Of a stretch of 64,000 bases of DNA, positions 49,845-58,708 are shown piece after piece (the stretch's first letter is position 1; every line of letters starts with the position of its first letter). This stretch comes from Ruegeria sp. THAF57 (GTDB lineage: Bacteria; Pseudomonadota; Alphaproteobacteria; Rhodobacterales; Rhodobacteraceae), in assembly GCF_903914075.1 (NCBI RefSeq), contig NZ_CAIWNQ010000003.1, positions 434,001-498,000 on the forward strand. The letters are read 5' to 3'. The notes beneath the pieces are model-generated. The model was not told the DNA's origin and did not search any database. It worked only from the letters and a program-made list of their open reading frames with translations. Position numbers and translations under genes: made by a program.

Positions 49845-52800
49845 ATGAGCACCCGTCTCGCAAATCAAGGCCGGTTGATCGACCGGTCGAAACAGGTAAC
49901 TTTCACCTTCAACGGCACCTCGATGCAGGGGTACGAGGGCGACACGCTTGCCTCGGCCCTGCTGGCAAATGATCAGATGATGATGGGCCGGTCGTTCAAG
50001 TACCACCGTCCGCGCGGCGTTGTCGCCAGCGGTGCCGAGGAACCGAACGCTCTGGTCGGTTTGGGGCAGGGCAACCGGTTCGAGCCGAACCAGCGCGCCA
50101 CCACGACCGAGTTGTTCAATGGGTTGACCTCGATCTCGCAGAACCATTGGCCGAATCTGGAATTCGACATCGGTGCGGTGAACACCTACCTTTCGCGCTT
50201 TTTGCCTGCCGGGTTTTATTACAAGACGTTCATCCACCCCAAACCCTTCTGGAAGCACGTCTACGAGCCGTTCATCCGCCAGTCTGCCGGATTGGGCAAA
50301 GCGCCCGACAAGGACAGCCGCGATTCGGACACCTATGAGCATTTCTATCACTTCACCGATGTTCTGGTGATCGGCGGTGGTGTGGCCGGTCTGCAGGCGG
50401 CCAAAGCCGCGGCTCAATCCGGAGCCAAGGTCATGCTGCTTGAACAGACCGCCCATTGGGGTGGCCGCGCTCCGGTTGATGGCGGCACCATTGATGGCGC
50501 TCCTGTGGATAAGTTCGTGGAACAATTGGTTTCCGAACTAGAAACAATGGACAACGTCATCCTGCGCAACCGCTGCATGGGTGCGGGTGTCTACGACCAT
50601 GGGTATGCGCTGGGCTATGAGCGTCTGACTGACCACAAGCCGGGCACCCAAGGTCCGCGCCACCGCCTGTGGCGCATTCGCGCGAAACAGATCGTAACCG
50701 CCACCGGCGCGATTGAGCGCCCGCTGTCCTTTGCGGGCAACGACGTGCCGGGTGTCATGTTGGCCTCGGCCATGCGCGACTATGTTGTGAACTGGGGCGT
50801 GACCCCGGGTGAGCGTGTGATTGTCGCCACCAATAATGATGACGCTTATCGCACCGCCATCGCCCTGAAGAAAGCCGGTGTGGACGTGCTGCGTGTGGTC
50901 GATGCGCGCGACACGGCTGGTCCGCTAGCGGATGAGGCGCGCGAACTGGGTATCCGTGTCGACCCCGGCAAGGCGATTGCCAAGGTCAAAGGCGGCAAGC
51001 GCGTCAAGAAGGTTGCCATCTGCAATCAGGAAGGCATCGGCGGCGCGCGGGAAGAGGTCGAATGCGACGCGGTCGCCATGTCGGGCGGCTGGTCGCCGGT
51101 CGTGCACATGTGGTCGCATTGCGGCGGCAAGCTGATCTGGGATGATGCCAACGCGCATTTCCGCCCCGATCCGTCGCGGCCTCCGCTGGGGGTCGATGGG
51201 GAAGGGTTCGTGCTGGCGGCGGGGTCGTCCAACGGCCCGCTGGCGCTGGGCGACGTTCTGACCGACGCCGATGCGGCGGGCAAGGCGGCAGCCAAAGCGG
51301 CTGGTTTCTCAGCGAAACGCATAAAGGCACCGGTGGGTGAGACTACGGCCGAAGCTCCGATGGCCGCCGTCTGGCTGATGCCTGCCAATGCCGAGATCGG
51401 ACTGCGGATGAAATCGTGGCTGGATTTCCAGAACGACGTCAAAGTATCCGACGTCCAACTGGCTGCGCGCGAAGGTTATGAAAGTGTCGAACACACCAAG
51501 CGTTACACTACGCTGGGTATGGCAACCGATCAGGGTAAGTTGAGCAATATAAATGGCTTAGCGATCCTTGCTGATGCGCTGGATTCGGAAATTCCGAAGG
51601 TCGGAACCACCACGTTCCGACCGCCCTATACGCCCATCTCGCTGGCGTCGATTGGTGGCGAAGCCCGTGGTGAGGTGTTCCAGCCGATCCGTCAAACCCC
51701 GATGCACAACTGGCACGACCAGAACGGTGCAGACTGGGAGCCGGTCGGCCATTGGCGCCGGACCTATGCTTATGTTCGTCCCGGTGAATCTGTGCATGAA
51801 GCCGTGAACCGCGAGGTGAAGAACACTCGCGAAAACCTCGGCCTGCTGGACGCCTCGACCCTGGGTAAACTGATCGTCAAAGGCCCCGATGCGGGCAAGT
51901 TCCTGGACATGATGTATACCAACATGATGTCTACACTGAAGGTCGGCAAATGCCGCTATGGCCTGATGTGTTCCGAGAACGGCTTCCTGATCGACGACGG
52001 TGTTGTTGCCCGCATCGACGAGGACACATGGCTGTGCCACACCACCACCGGCGGGGCCGAGCGTATCCATGGTCACATGGAAGAATGGCTGCAGACCGAG
52101 TGGTGGGACTGGAAAGTCTATGTCGCCAACGTGACCGAGCAATACGCTCAGATCGCCGTGGTCGGCCCCAACGCCCGCAAGGTGTTGGAAAAGCTGGGCG
52201 GCATGGACCTCAGCAAAGAGGCGCTGCCGTTCATGGAGTGGCGCGACGGGAAGATCGGCGAATTCGATTGCCGTGCCTATCGCATCTCGTTCTCGGGCGA
52301 GCTGTCCTATGAGATCGCGGTTCCTGCAAGCCAAGGGCAGGCGTTCTGGGATGCTTTGATGCAAGCTGGAAAAGAGTTCGGTGTGATGCCCTACGGCACC
52401 GAATGTCTGCACATCTTGCGGGCCGAAAAAGGCTTTATCATGATCGGAGACGAAACCGACGGCACCGTTATTCCACAAGATTTGGGGCTGCATTGGGCGC
52501 TGTCGAAAAAGAAAGAGGACTATCTGGGAAAACGTGCCCATTCGCGGACCCATATGGCCGATCCCGAGCGTTGGAAATTGGTGGGGCTTGAGACTGTGGA
52601 TGGTTCTGTCATTCCCGACGGTGCTTACGCAGTGGGCGAAGGCGTCAATGCCAACGGTCAACGCAACATGATCGGACGTGTGACCTCGACCTATTACTCG
52701 GCCAATCTGGACCGAGGAATTGCGATGGGACTGATCAAGTTCGGCCCGGACCGGATGGGCGAGATTGTCGAGTTTCCGGGAACCGACGGCAAAATCTATA

Positions 52801-52859
52801 AAGCCAAGATCGTCGATCCGATCTTCTTCGACAAAGACGGGGAGAAGCAGAATGTCTGA
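49845..52859 (+). CDS. soxA: Sarcosine oxidase alpha subunit
   Basis: A 1004-residue subunit. It begins with a 2Fe-2S-like fold without the cluster (FTFNGTSMQGYEGDTLASAL). A NAD-binding flavoprotein domain follows (VLVIGGGVAGLQAAKAAAQS). From about residue 620 comes a T-protein-like tetrahydrofolate domain (MYTNMMSTLKVGKCRYGLMC, then FSGELSYEIAVPASQGQAFW) where methylene-folate is formed. ATG 49845 is 43 bases after soxD. The last 8 bases overlap the soxG start, so alpha and gamma are co-translated. Confidence 0.95.
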   Translation: MSTRLANQGRLIDRSKQVTFTFNGTSMQGYEGDTLASALLANDQMMMGRSFKYHRPRGVVASGAEEPNALVGLGQGNRFEPNQRATTTELFNGLTSISQNHWPNLEFDIGAVNTYLSRFLPAGFYYKTFIHPKPFWKHVYEPFIRQSAGLGKAPDKDSRDSDTYEHFYHFTDVLVIGGGVAGLQAAKAAAQSGAKVMLLEQTAHWGGRAPVDGGTIDGAPVDKFVEQLVSELETMDNVILRNRCMGAGVYDHGYALGYERLTDHKPGTQGPRHRLWRIRAKQIVTATGAIERPLSFAGNDVPGVMLASAMRDYVVNWGVTPGERVIVATNNDDAYRTAIALKKAGVDVLRVVDARDTAGPLADEARELGIRVDPGKAIAKVKGGKRVKKVAICNQEGIGGAREEVECDAVAMSGGWSPVVHMWSHCGGKLIWDDANAHFRPDPSRPPLGVDGEGFVLAAGSSNGPLALGDVLTDADAAGKAAAKAAGFSAKRIKAPVGETTAEAPMAAVWLMPANAEIGLRMKSWLDFQNDVKVSDVQLAAREGYESVEHTKRYTTLGMATDQGKLSNINGLAILADALDSEIPKVGTTTFRPPYTPISLASIGGEARGEVFQPIRQTPMHNWHDQNGADWEPVGHWRRTYAYVRPGESVHEAVNREVKNTRENLGLLDASTLGKLIVKGPDAGKFLDMMYTNMMSTLKVGKCRYGLMCSENGFLIDDGVVARIDEDTWLCHTTTGGAERIHGHMEEWLQTEWWDWKVYVANVTEQYAQIAVVGPNARKVLEKLGGMDLSKEALPFMEWRDGKIGEFDCRAYRISFSGELSYEIAVPASQGQAFWDALMQAGKEFGVMPYGTECLHILRAEKGFIMIGDETDGTVIPQDLGLHWALSKKKEDYLGKRAHSRTHMADPERWKLVGLETVDGSVIPDGAYAVGEGVNANGQRNMIGRVTSTYYSANLDRGIAMGLIKFGPDRMGEIVEFPGTDGKIYKAKIVDPIFFDKDGEKQNV

Positions 52860-53418
52860 ACCCATCAGCGCACTGAACCACGCCAGCTATGATGGCATTG
52901 CCAAGGTTACGGAATGCGGCCTGCAGGGGATGATCACGCTGCGCGGCGATCTGTCCGACAAGGTGCTGGCCAAGGCCGTTAAGGTTGCCACTGGCCAGAA
53001 AATACCCGGCCAGCGTGAGGCGTTTGTCAACGGGGACACTGGCGTTTGCTGGATGTCGCCGGACGAGTTGCTGGTGCTGGTGCCTTATGCCGAGGTGAAC
53101 ACGAAACTGGCTGCGATGACCGAAGCATTGGGCAGCACGCATTCGCTGGCGGTGAATGTCTCGGACGCGCGGGCCGTGTTTAGCATATCGGGCGCAAATG
53201 CGCGCGAAGTGCTGGGCAAACTGGCCCCTGTCGAGTTGTCAGCCGAGGCCTTCCAACCCGGCCAAATCCGCCGTTCACGTCTTGCGCAGGTGGCCGGGGC
53301 GTTCTGGATGGACGACGCGGAAACCTTCCGCGTGGTCTGTTTCCGCTCGGCCGCAGATTACGTTTTCAAACTGCTGAAAGTTGCCGCCCAACCGGGCAGT
53401 GAGGTGGGCGTTTACTGA
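52852..53418 (+). CDS. soxG: Sarcosine oxidase gamma subunit
   Basis: A 188-residue SoxG. The body (ITLRGDLSDKVLAKAVKVAT, CWMSPDELLVLVPY, VNVSDARAVFSISGANAREV, FRVVCFRSAADYVFKLL) follows the T-protein-like fold of gamma subunits. ATG 52852 lies within the soxA 3' end. It ends the operon and is followed by a GC-rich hairpin and the dispersed 29-bp repeat. No folate genes (purU, folD, glyA) follow, unlike in some soxBDAG loci. Confidence 0.92.
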   Translation: MSEPISALNHASYDGIAKVTECGLQGMITLRGDLSDKVLAKAVKVATGQKIPGQREAFVNGDTGVCWMSPDELLVLVPYAEVNTKLAAMTEALGSTHSLAVNVSDARAVFSISGANAREVLGKLAPVELSAEAFQPGQIRRSRLAQVAGAFWMDDAETFRVVCFRSAADYVFKLLKVAAQPGSEVGVY

Positions 53419-53441
53419 ACCTAGTTTCAGTCTTGAGAGCT

Positions 53442-53482
53442 GGGTGAGGGGGCTTTGCCCCCTCGGCCTTGCGGCCTCACCC
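53442..53482 (+). terminator. Branched GC-rich structure after soxG
   Basis: GGGTGAGG (53442-53449) pairs with CCTCACCC (53475-53482). Inside, GGGGGC-TTT-GCCCCC (53448-53462) and GGCC-TTGC-GGCC (53465-53476) form competing hairpins. It is followed by the ATTTTTA of the 29-bp repeat, which could act as the T tract. Confidence 0.65.
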
Positions 53483-53485
53483 CCA

Positions 53486-53514
53486 GGATATTTTTAGCCA
53501 GATGAAGAGCGGAT
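53486..53514 (+). repeat. 29-bp dispersed repeat, copy 2
   Basis: Same sequence as 4747-4775 except base 23. Again directly after a stem-loop, here behind the sarcosine oxidase operon and between it and the convergent methyltransferase gene. Confidence 0.8.
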
Positions 53515-53520
53515 TTCTGG

Positions 53521-54288
53521 TCAGGGTTTTGTGCTGAACAGGAAAGTCGGGAACTGGGTCAGGGCGCGGTTTCCGGTGAGGATCGACGCCCCGGCTTCGC
53601 CGGTGAACGGATCCTGACACTGGTCATAGAAGGCCAGTGTGTCGGCCAGTTGTTTCATCGCGGGTGCGCGGTTTTCCGCGTCGAGATAGGGCGCGTGGGT
53701 CGACAGCAGCAGGGCGGGGTTCGTGGCCTGTAACCACGGGGTTAAAGAGGACAGGACCGGGTACTCGGCCCCTTCGATATCCATTTTTACCAAAGCAACG
53801 TCTGACAGATCGACGGCGGTTGCGAATTGATCCCAGCCGATCGTCATTGCATCTGTTCCGTGGCTGCCGTCATGCAGTAGGGACGATGTTGAATCGCCAG
53901 CCTCGCCATGGGCGGACGCCATGCGCGTCACGCCGAACCCATCCGACAGGGCGATGCTGAAAGCCGAGACGTTTCGGATGTCGTTCAGATGCAGGTTCCA
54001 GACCAGATGACGGTAGGCGACGGGGTCGGGTTCAAAACACCAGACATGCCGAGCGCGGCGAGCGGCATAGAGGACAGTGGGACCAATCCATGCGCCGATA
54101 TCCAGATAGTCGCGGTCGGGCGACAGGTATTTGTCCAGTACCGCAAAGGTCTCGGGCTCCCAATTGCCTTGGGACGCCTTGCGCCAGAATTTCGAATGGT
54201 AGGGGTCCAGACGGAAATGCTCGCCGTTCAGGTTGCCTGCATAATACCCGCGGGCGCGGTAAAACATCTTGCGCGCCTGTGTCAGCAT
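53521..54288 (-). CDS. FkbM-family SAM-dependent methyltransferase
   Basis: A 255-residue class I methyltransferase of the FkbM group. YLDIGAWIGPTVLYAARRA is the SAM-binding motif I, HVWCFEPDPVAYRHLVWNL the acidic post-I strand, and VALVKMDIEGAEYPVLSSL the family signature. FkbM enzymes mostly O-methylate sugars or small metabolites. ATG 54288 follows GGAGG. It is monocistronic, transcribed towards soxG and divergent from the superoxide dismutase gene. The substrate is unknown. Confidence 0.87.
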   Translation of the reverse strand: MLTQARKMFYRARGYYAGNLNGEHFRLDPYHSKFWRKASQGNWEPETFAVLDKYLSPDRDYLDIGAWIGPTVLYAARRARHVWCFEPDPVAYRHLVWNLHLNDIRNVSAFSIALSDGFGVTRMASAHGEAGDSTSSLLHDGSHGTDAMTIGWDQFATAVDLSDVALVKMDIEGAEYPVLSSLTPWLQATNPALLLSTHAPYLDAENRAPAMKQLADTLAFYDQCQDPFTGEAGASILTGNRALTQFPTFLFSTKP

Positions 54289-54319
54289 CGCGGACCTCCG
54301 GGTTTTCTTGTCTCTGCCC

Positions 54320-54348
54320 TTGACCTATCGGCGTAGCCAAAGCATTTA
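54320..54348 (+). promoter_or_regulatory. Possible sigma-70 promoter of sodB
   Basis: TTGACC (54320-54325), a 17-base spacer and CATTTA (54343-54348), 40 bases before the sodB start. The -10 match is modest. Confidence 0.35.
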
Positions 54349-54387
54349 ACCTTGGGAACCGCAACTTACATTTAACAGGGGGCCGAC

Positions 54388-54987
54388 ATGGCTTTTGAAC
54401 TTCCTGATCTTCCTTATGCACATGACGCGCTGGCAGCCAAGGGTATGTCCGCGGAAACATTGGAATATCACCACGACCTGCACCACAAGGCCTATGTCGA
54501 CAACGGCAACAAGCTGATCGCAGGGACCGAGTGGGACGGCAAGACGCTGGAAGAGATCATCGTTGGCACCTATGACGCGAACGCTGTCGCCCAGAACGGC
54601 ATCTTCAACAACATCAGCCAATTGTGGAACCACAACCAGTTCTGGGAGATGATGGGCCCCGGCAGCAACGCTATGCCCGGTGAGCTGGAGAAGGCTCTGA
54701 CCGAAAGCTTCGGCTCGGTTGACGAATTCAAGTCGCAATTCAGCGCCGCTGGTGCCGGTCAGTTCGGCTCGGGCTGGGCATGGCTGGTCAAGAACACAGA
54801 TGGCTCGCTGGCCGTGACCAAGACCGAGAACGGTGTGAACCCTCTGTGCTTTGGTCAGACTGCGCTGTTGGGCTGTGACGTTTGGGAGCACAGCTATTAC
54901 GTCGACTTCCGTAACAAGCGTCCGGCTTACCTGTCGAACTTCCTCGACAATCTGGTGAATTGGGAAAACGTCGCTTCGCGGATGTGA
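54388..54987 (+). CDS. sodB: Superoxide dismutase, Fe/Mn type
   Basis: A 199-residue cytoplasmic superoxide dismutase that converts superoxide to H2O2 and oxygen. Metal ligands are seen in YHHDLHHKAYVDN (first His), LWNHNQFWEMMGP (second His) and CDVWEHSYYVDFRNKRPAYL (Asp and third His). AGQFGSGWAWLV and the overall pattern favour the iron form, but metal choice cannot be settled by eye. ATG 54388 follows CAGGGGGC. There is no signal peptide. The phosphoesterase gene starts 3 bases after its stop. Confidence 0.94.
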   Translation: MAFELPDLPYAHDALAAKGMSAETLEYHHDLHHKAYVDNGNKLIAGTEWDGKTLEEIIVGTYDANAVAQNGIFNNISQLWNHNQFWEMMGPGSNAMPGELEKALTESFGSVDEFKSQFSAAGAGQFGSGWAWLVKNTDGSLAVTKTENGVNPLCFGQTALLGCDVWEHSYYVDFRNKRPAYLSNFLDNLVNWENVASRM

Positions 54988-54990
54988 TCC

Positions 54991-55872
54991 TTGACCCGTC
55001 GAGGGTTTATCAAGGGCCTGCTGGCGGTGACGCTGGCAGGTCTTTTTGTTGCGGCCTATGGGTTTTTCATAGAACCCGCGCTTCGGTTGCGGGTAAAGCG
55101 CTGGCGGGTTCGGCGTGATGACTGGACTGCGCCTCCGCTTCGGATTGCGGTTTTGTCGGATTTACACGTCGGGGAACCCCATGTCGGACTGAAGCGCATT
55201 GAGCAGGTTGTTAAACGCACGAATGCGCTGGCACCGGATCTGATTCTGCTGTTGGGCGATTATGCGGCCGGTCACAGGATGGTGTCCCAACCGGTTCCAA
55301 TTGCCGATTTGGCGCCTGTGCTGGCCGGGCTTGAGGCAAAACACGGCGTCTTTGCCGTTTTGGGCAACCACGATTGGTGGGATGATCTGGCTGCGCAACG
55401 GCGTGGGGGTGGGCCGAATATCTATGCTGAGGCCTTGCGCCAGAATGGCATCCGGGTTCTGTCGAATGATGCGGTGAAGCTGGAGGGCGCAGGGTGCTGG
55501 CTGGCCGGGGTTGAGGATCAGCTCGCCATTGTTACGGGGCGGGGGCGATATCGGGGTTTGGATGATCTACCCGCGACCCTGTCCCAAGTCACCGATGAAG
55601 TTCCGGTCATATTGATGGCCCATGAGCCTGACATTTTTCCGAATGTGCCAGACAGGGTCGCGCTGACACTGTCGGGCCACACACATGGAGGGCAAGTGCG
55701 CCTGTTCGGTTGGTCGCCTATGGTGCCGTCGCGGTTTGGCAACCGTTATGCCTATGGTCATGTTCGCGAAGGTCAGCGCGATTTGGTTGTGTCCGGAGGC
55801 ATTGGATGCTCGATCCTGCCAGTCCGTTTTGGCGTGACCCCTGAAATCACGGTCGTAGACCTGTCCGCCTGA
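54991..55872 (+). CDS. Membrane-anchored metallophosphoesterase (YkuE-like)
   Basis: A 293-residue calcineurin-like phosphoesterase. The N-terminus TRRGFIKGLLAVTLAGLFVA is a twin-arginine-like signal anchor. Metal motifs are AVLSDLHVG, LLLGDYAAG, VLGNHDWWDD, LMAHEPD and LSGHTHGGQVRLFG. In the second motif Asp is kept while the usual His/Asn context is relaxed, as in YkuE-type proteins. The start is TTG 54991, three bases after the sodB stop, so it probably depends on sodB transcription. Substrates in this family range from lipid A precursors to cell-wall-linked phosphodiesters. Confidence 0.85.
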   Translation: MTRRGFIKGLLAVTLAGLFVAAYGFFIEPALRLRVKRWRVRRDDWTAPPLRIAVLSDLHVGEPHVGLKRIEQVVKRTNALAPDLILLLGDYAAGHRMVSQPVPIADLAPVLAGLEAKHGVFAVLGNHDWWDDLAAQRRGGGPNIYAEALRQNGIRVLSNDAVKLEGAGCWLAGVEDQLAIVTGRGRYRGLDDLPATLSQVTDEVPVILMAHEPDIFPNVPDRVALTLSGHTHGGQVRLFGWSPMVPSRFGNRYAYGHVREGQRDLVVSGGIGCSILPVRFGVTPEITVVDLSA

Positions 55873-56084
55873 CCGATGGGTGGAATCCTGCCGCTCGGTT
55901 CGCTTTTGATTGCGAATGGGATTGTATGGACAGCAACAGTGCTTACGTAAGGTGAGCGGAGGGAGAGAGCCGCCAATCAAATGGATAATAGACTGGAAAC
56001 GCGCAAAAAACCTTGGGCGCGTCACTGTAGAGCTGTGTCTGATGGATGAGGGATGGTCACATAAAACCATAGCAGGAGATCACG

Positions 56085-56537
56085 ATGGTCGCACTTTCAC
56101 AGGGAACTTGGGTTGTCATTGCCGATGGGGAAAAGGCGCTGTTTATGGAGAATATCACCGACGCCGACGATCCTAATCTGGTCGTTGTTTCGGTTGAGGA
56201 AAACGATGCACCTGCTACCCGTCCCACGGATCGGGCAGGGCGCCGCCCCGACACCGGACCGAACCAAAAATCGGCAGTCGAGGAGGCCAAGTGGAAAACC
56301 CATGCAAAATCCCTGTTTGTGCAGGATGTGGCCAACCTGCTGAATCGCAAAGGGCTGACAGGCGCGTATAAGCGTTTGGTTTTGGTCGCGAGCCCTCACG
56401 TTCTGGGCTTGCTGCGCCGACGTCTTCACAGCGAAGTTCTGAGCAAGGTCGTCGCCGAAGTCGACAAGACCCTTACCAATCATCCACTTCACAAAGTTGA
56501 ACAGGTTTTGACCAACCGTTTGAAACCGGCGGTTTAA
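56085..56537 (+). CDS. Host-attachment-family protein (AtsE/Rcp-like)
   Basis: A 150-residue cytosolic protein of the family annotated as required for attachment to host cells. WVVIADGEKALFMENITDAD opens a Rossmann-like domain. A low-complexity linker with DRAGRRPDTG follows, then FVQDVANLLNRKGLTGAYKR and LVLVASPHVLGLLRRRLHSE, which resemble the release-factor eRF1 domain-3 fold. ATG 56085 follows AGGAG. The family name comes from Agrobacterium work and the molecular role is unclear. It stands alone with 210 bases of featureless DNA upstream. Confidence 0.82.
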   Translation: MVALSQGTWVVIADGEKALFMENITDADDPNLVVVSVEENDAPATRPTDRAGRRPDTGPNQKSAVEEAKWKTHAKSLFVQDVANLLNRKGLTGAYKRLVLVASPHVLGLLRRRLHSEVLSKVVAEVDKTLTNHPLHKVEQVLTNRLKPAV

Positions 56538-56572
56538 GACCCAATCCCAAAGCGGGCGGTGACGCCGCCCGT

Positions 56573-57136
56573 TTACGCACCGGGTTCGGACAGGAGTGGC
56601 CGCAAGGCAGACATCGCCGCGTGCGGGCTATCGACCCATGTGATGAAATCGGCCAGAGAGCTGTCTGCGAAACCCTGACCGATGACCTGCTGTACCAGGT
56701 CGTGCAAGGCGTCCCAGTATCCATCCACGTTCATGACCAGAATGGGCTTGTCATGCAGGCCCAATTGCCGCCATGTCAGCGCCTCGAACAGTTCGTCCAG
56801 CGAGCCCGGACCACCGGGTAGAACCACGACGGCGTCCGCGTTCATGATCATGACTTTCTTGCGTTCGTGCATCGTTTCGGTGACCACGAAACGTGTCAGG
56901 TCGGTTCTACCAACTTCGCGCTGTAGCAGGTGAACGGGGATGACGCCGAACGTATCCCCTCCGGCGGCTTGTGCGGCACGCGCGACCTCGCCCATCAACC
57001 CTACATCCCCGGCACCGTACACCAGCCTCCAGCCTTCAGTTGCAAGAAGCTGGCCGAATGTGCGGGCGGCGTCGGAATAGGCTGAGTTCACACCATTGCG
57101 TGACCCGCAATACACACAGACGGATTTCTGGGACAT
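56573..57136 (-). CDS. LOG-family protein, nucleoside 5'-monophosphate phosphoribohydrolase-like
   Basis: A 187-residue Lonely-Guy (TIGR00730) protein. SVCVYCGSRNGVNSAYSDAA opens the fold, LVYGAGDVGLMGEVARAAQA is the nucleotide loop, METMHERK-type TMHERKKVMIMNADAVVVLP follows, and PGGPGSLDELFEALTWRQLG is the active-site motif. Members hydrolyse cytokinin ribotides or AMP to base plus ribose-5-phosphate. ATG 57136 matches the family start; the frame stays open upstream over the antisense of the next gene, which is a shadow. It is convergent with the gene at 56085. Confidence 0.92.
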   Translation of the reverse strand: MSQKSVCVYCGSRNGVNSAYSDAARTFGQLLATEGWRLVYGAGDVGLMGEVARAAQAAGGDTFGVIPVHLLQREVGRTDLTRFVVTETMHERKKVMIMNADAVVVLPGGPGSLDELFEALTWRQLGLHDKPILVMNVDGYWDALHDLVQQVIGQGFADSSLADFITWVDSPHAAMSALRPLLSEPGA

Positions 57137-57259
57137 AAGAGGGCTTCTCCGGGGTTGTATCTGGGGTTTTGACCCCTGATAGCGAGATTGATAGATTGGC
57201 TCAACCGTCTGGCAGAATGCGTTGCTCTGAAACCATTTGCGCGGCGGACTGAAAGGAAA

Positions 57260-58648
57260 ATGATGGACGCGAAGTCGGAAAACGAAAGCCCGGGCCCGAA
57301 CACCTGGGTTGTGATTGTCGGTATTCTGGTTCTTGTCGGCGCAGGTGGTGCGTATTGGTCGGGTGTCTTTGACGCTGCTCCAGAGGAAATCACGACAGAA
57401 ACTGAAGTGGCGGCACAAGCACCGGACGAAGCTGTCGAAGAGGAAACCCCGACAGAAGCCGAGGTAACGTCGACCGAGCCGCAGCAGACAGAACCGACTG
57501 CCGATCAGCCACAAACGACTGAACAGACCGCGAACCAAGCCGAACCCGAAGCAACGGATGGCGATGCGCCGCCTCAGGTTGCTGCGGAAGCCACGCCACC
57601 GACCCTGGACCAGATTTTTGTAGAGCCGGACGGCAATGCGGTCTTGTCCGGAAACGCCGAGCCGGGTGCCGTAGTTCGCGTTCTGCTGGATGGTGAGGCT
57701 GTGCACAGTTTCACGGTGGACGGCAGCGGACAGTTCGCGGAATTTGTCAGCATCCCGTTTTCCAACACCGCGCGTGGCCTGACGTTGGAAACAGATGCGG
57801 GGGAAGAACCGCTGCGCTCCGATGACTACCTCATCGCGGCATTGCCGGAACCACAAGTCGAAACACCGGCGCTGGAAAACTCTGAGAGCGGGGAGGCACA
57901 GACCGACGTTGCGCAGGAGTCGAACACAGAGATCGACGAAGCCGCGCCGACCGAGACAGCCGAAGCCTCCATCGAACCGCAGACAGAGCAGACCGCGCAA
58001 ACCGCTGAGCCACAAACTGAACAAACCGCTGAGCCGCAGGCGGAGCAGACCGCGCAAACCGCTGAAGCTGCGCCTGAAGCTGTTCAGAACCAGCAGGTTA
58101 CTGTTTTACGTTCAGGTGAAGATGGCGTGGAGCTGGTGCAGCCTCCTGCGTCTCAGGCAGGAGAGGCTGAACAGGTCGCGCTGGATACGATCGGGTATTC
58201 AGACGAAGGTGAGGTTGAGCTGACAGGCCGCGTACCGGACGGGTCTGTTGTGCGACTGTATTTGAACAACCGCCTTGTCGCGGATTTGCCGCCTGCGGAT
58301 GACGGCAAGTGGCGCAGCGAGCTTGAGGGGGTTGATCCCGGTGTCTACACCCTGCGGGTGGATGAAGTCGGCTCGGACGGGACCGTCGTCAGCCGCCTAG
58401 AGACTCCGTTCAAACGCGAACCGCTAGAAGTTTTGCGCGCAAGTGATGCGCCAGACAGTTCCGCAGAGCAATCGACACAGGCCACCATCCGATCGGTGAC
58501 CGTTCAAGAAGGCGACACCCTTTGGGCCATTTCACGCGAGCGGTACGGTGACGGCATACTGTTTGTGCGCCTATTCGACGCTAACCGGGACTCGATCCGC
58601 GATCCGGATCTGATCTATCCCGGGCAAGTCTTCACCATTCCGGAATAA
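57260..58648 (+). CDS. Membrane-anchored LysM protein with acidic Gln/Glu/Thr-repeat linker
   Basis: A 462-residue protein. An N-terminal membrane helix (WVVIVGILVLVGAGGAYWSG) is followed by a long acidic Pro/Thr/Gln linker, an Ig-like fold (GNAEPGAVVRVLLDGEAVHS), a repeat tract near residues 240-275 in which TEPQTEQTAQTAEPQ-like units recur three to four times, a second Ig-like unit (GRVPDGSVVRLYLNNRLVAD), and a C-terminal LysM domain (VTVQEGDTLWAISRERYGDG) that binds peptidoglycan. This is the layout of the LysM/BON-type wall proteins of Rhodobacterales. ATG 57260 follows AAAGGAAA; ATG 57263 is equivalent. It is divergent from the LOG gene. Confidence 0.85.
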   Translation: MMDAKSENESPGPNTWVVIVGILVLVGAGGAYWSGVFDAAPEEITTETEVAAQAPDEAVEEETPTEAEVTSTEPQQTEPTADQPQTTEQTANQAEPEATDGDAPPQVAAEATPPTLDQIFVEPDGNAVLSGNAEPGAVVRVLLDGEAVHSFTVDGSGQFAEFVSIPFSNTARGLTLETDAGEEPLRSDDYLIAALPEPQVETPALENSESGEAQTDVAQESNTEIDEAAPTETAEASIEPQTEQTAQTAEPQTEQTAEPQAEQTAQTAEAAPEAVQNQQVTVLRSGEDGVELVQPPASQAGEAEQVALDTIGYSDEGEVELTGRVPDGSVVRLYLNNRLVADLPPADDGKWRSELEGVDPGVYTLRVDEVGSDGTVVSRLETPFKREPLEVLRASDAPDSSAEQSTQATIRSVTVQEGDTLWAISRERYGDGILFVRLFDANRDSIRDPDLIYPGQVFTIPE

Positions 58649-58708
58649 ACCTGTACCTCTGGCCCTCTTGGGTCGGGGGTCCATCTCTGACCGCAGTATT
58701 GGTACGTG

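Noticed and set aside
51558..52865. 435-codon minus frame
   Set aside because: Antisense to soxA; no domain.
56573..58057. 494-codon minus frame spanning the LOG gene and the LysM gene
   Set aside because: Only the last 187 codons match a family. The upstream part is antisense to the repeat-rich LysM gene and is Phe/Arg/Gly-rich nonsense.
57976..58080. Short repeats that could suggest a CRISPR or VNTR locus
   Set aside because: They are in-frame codons for a Glu/Gln/Thr linker of the LysM protein with no spacers. Length variation between strains is possible but not shown.
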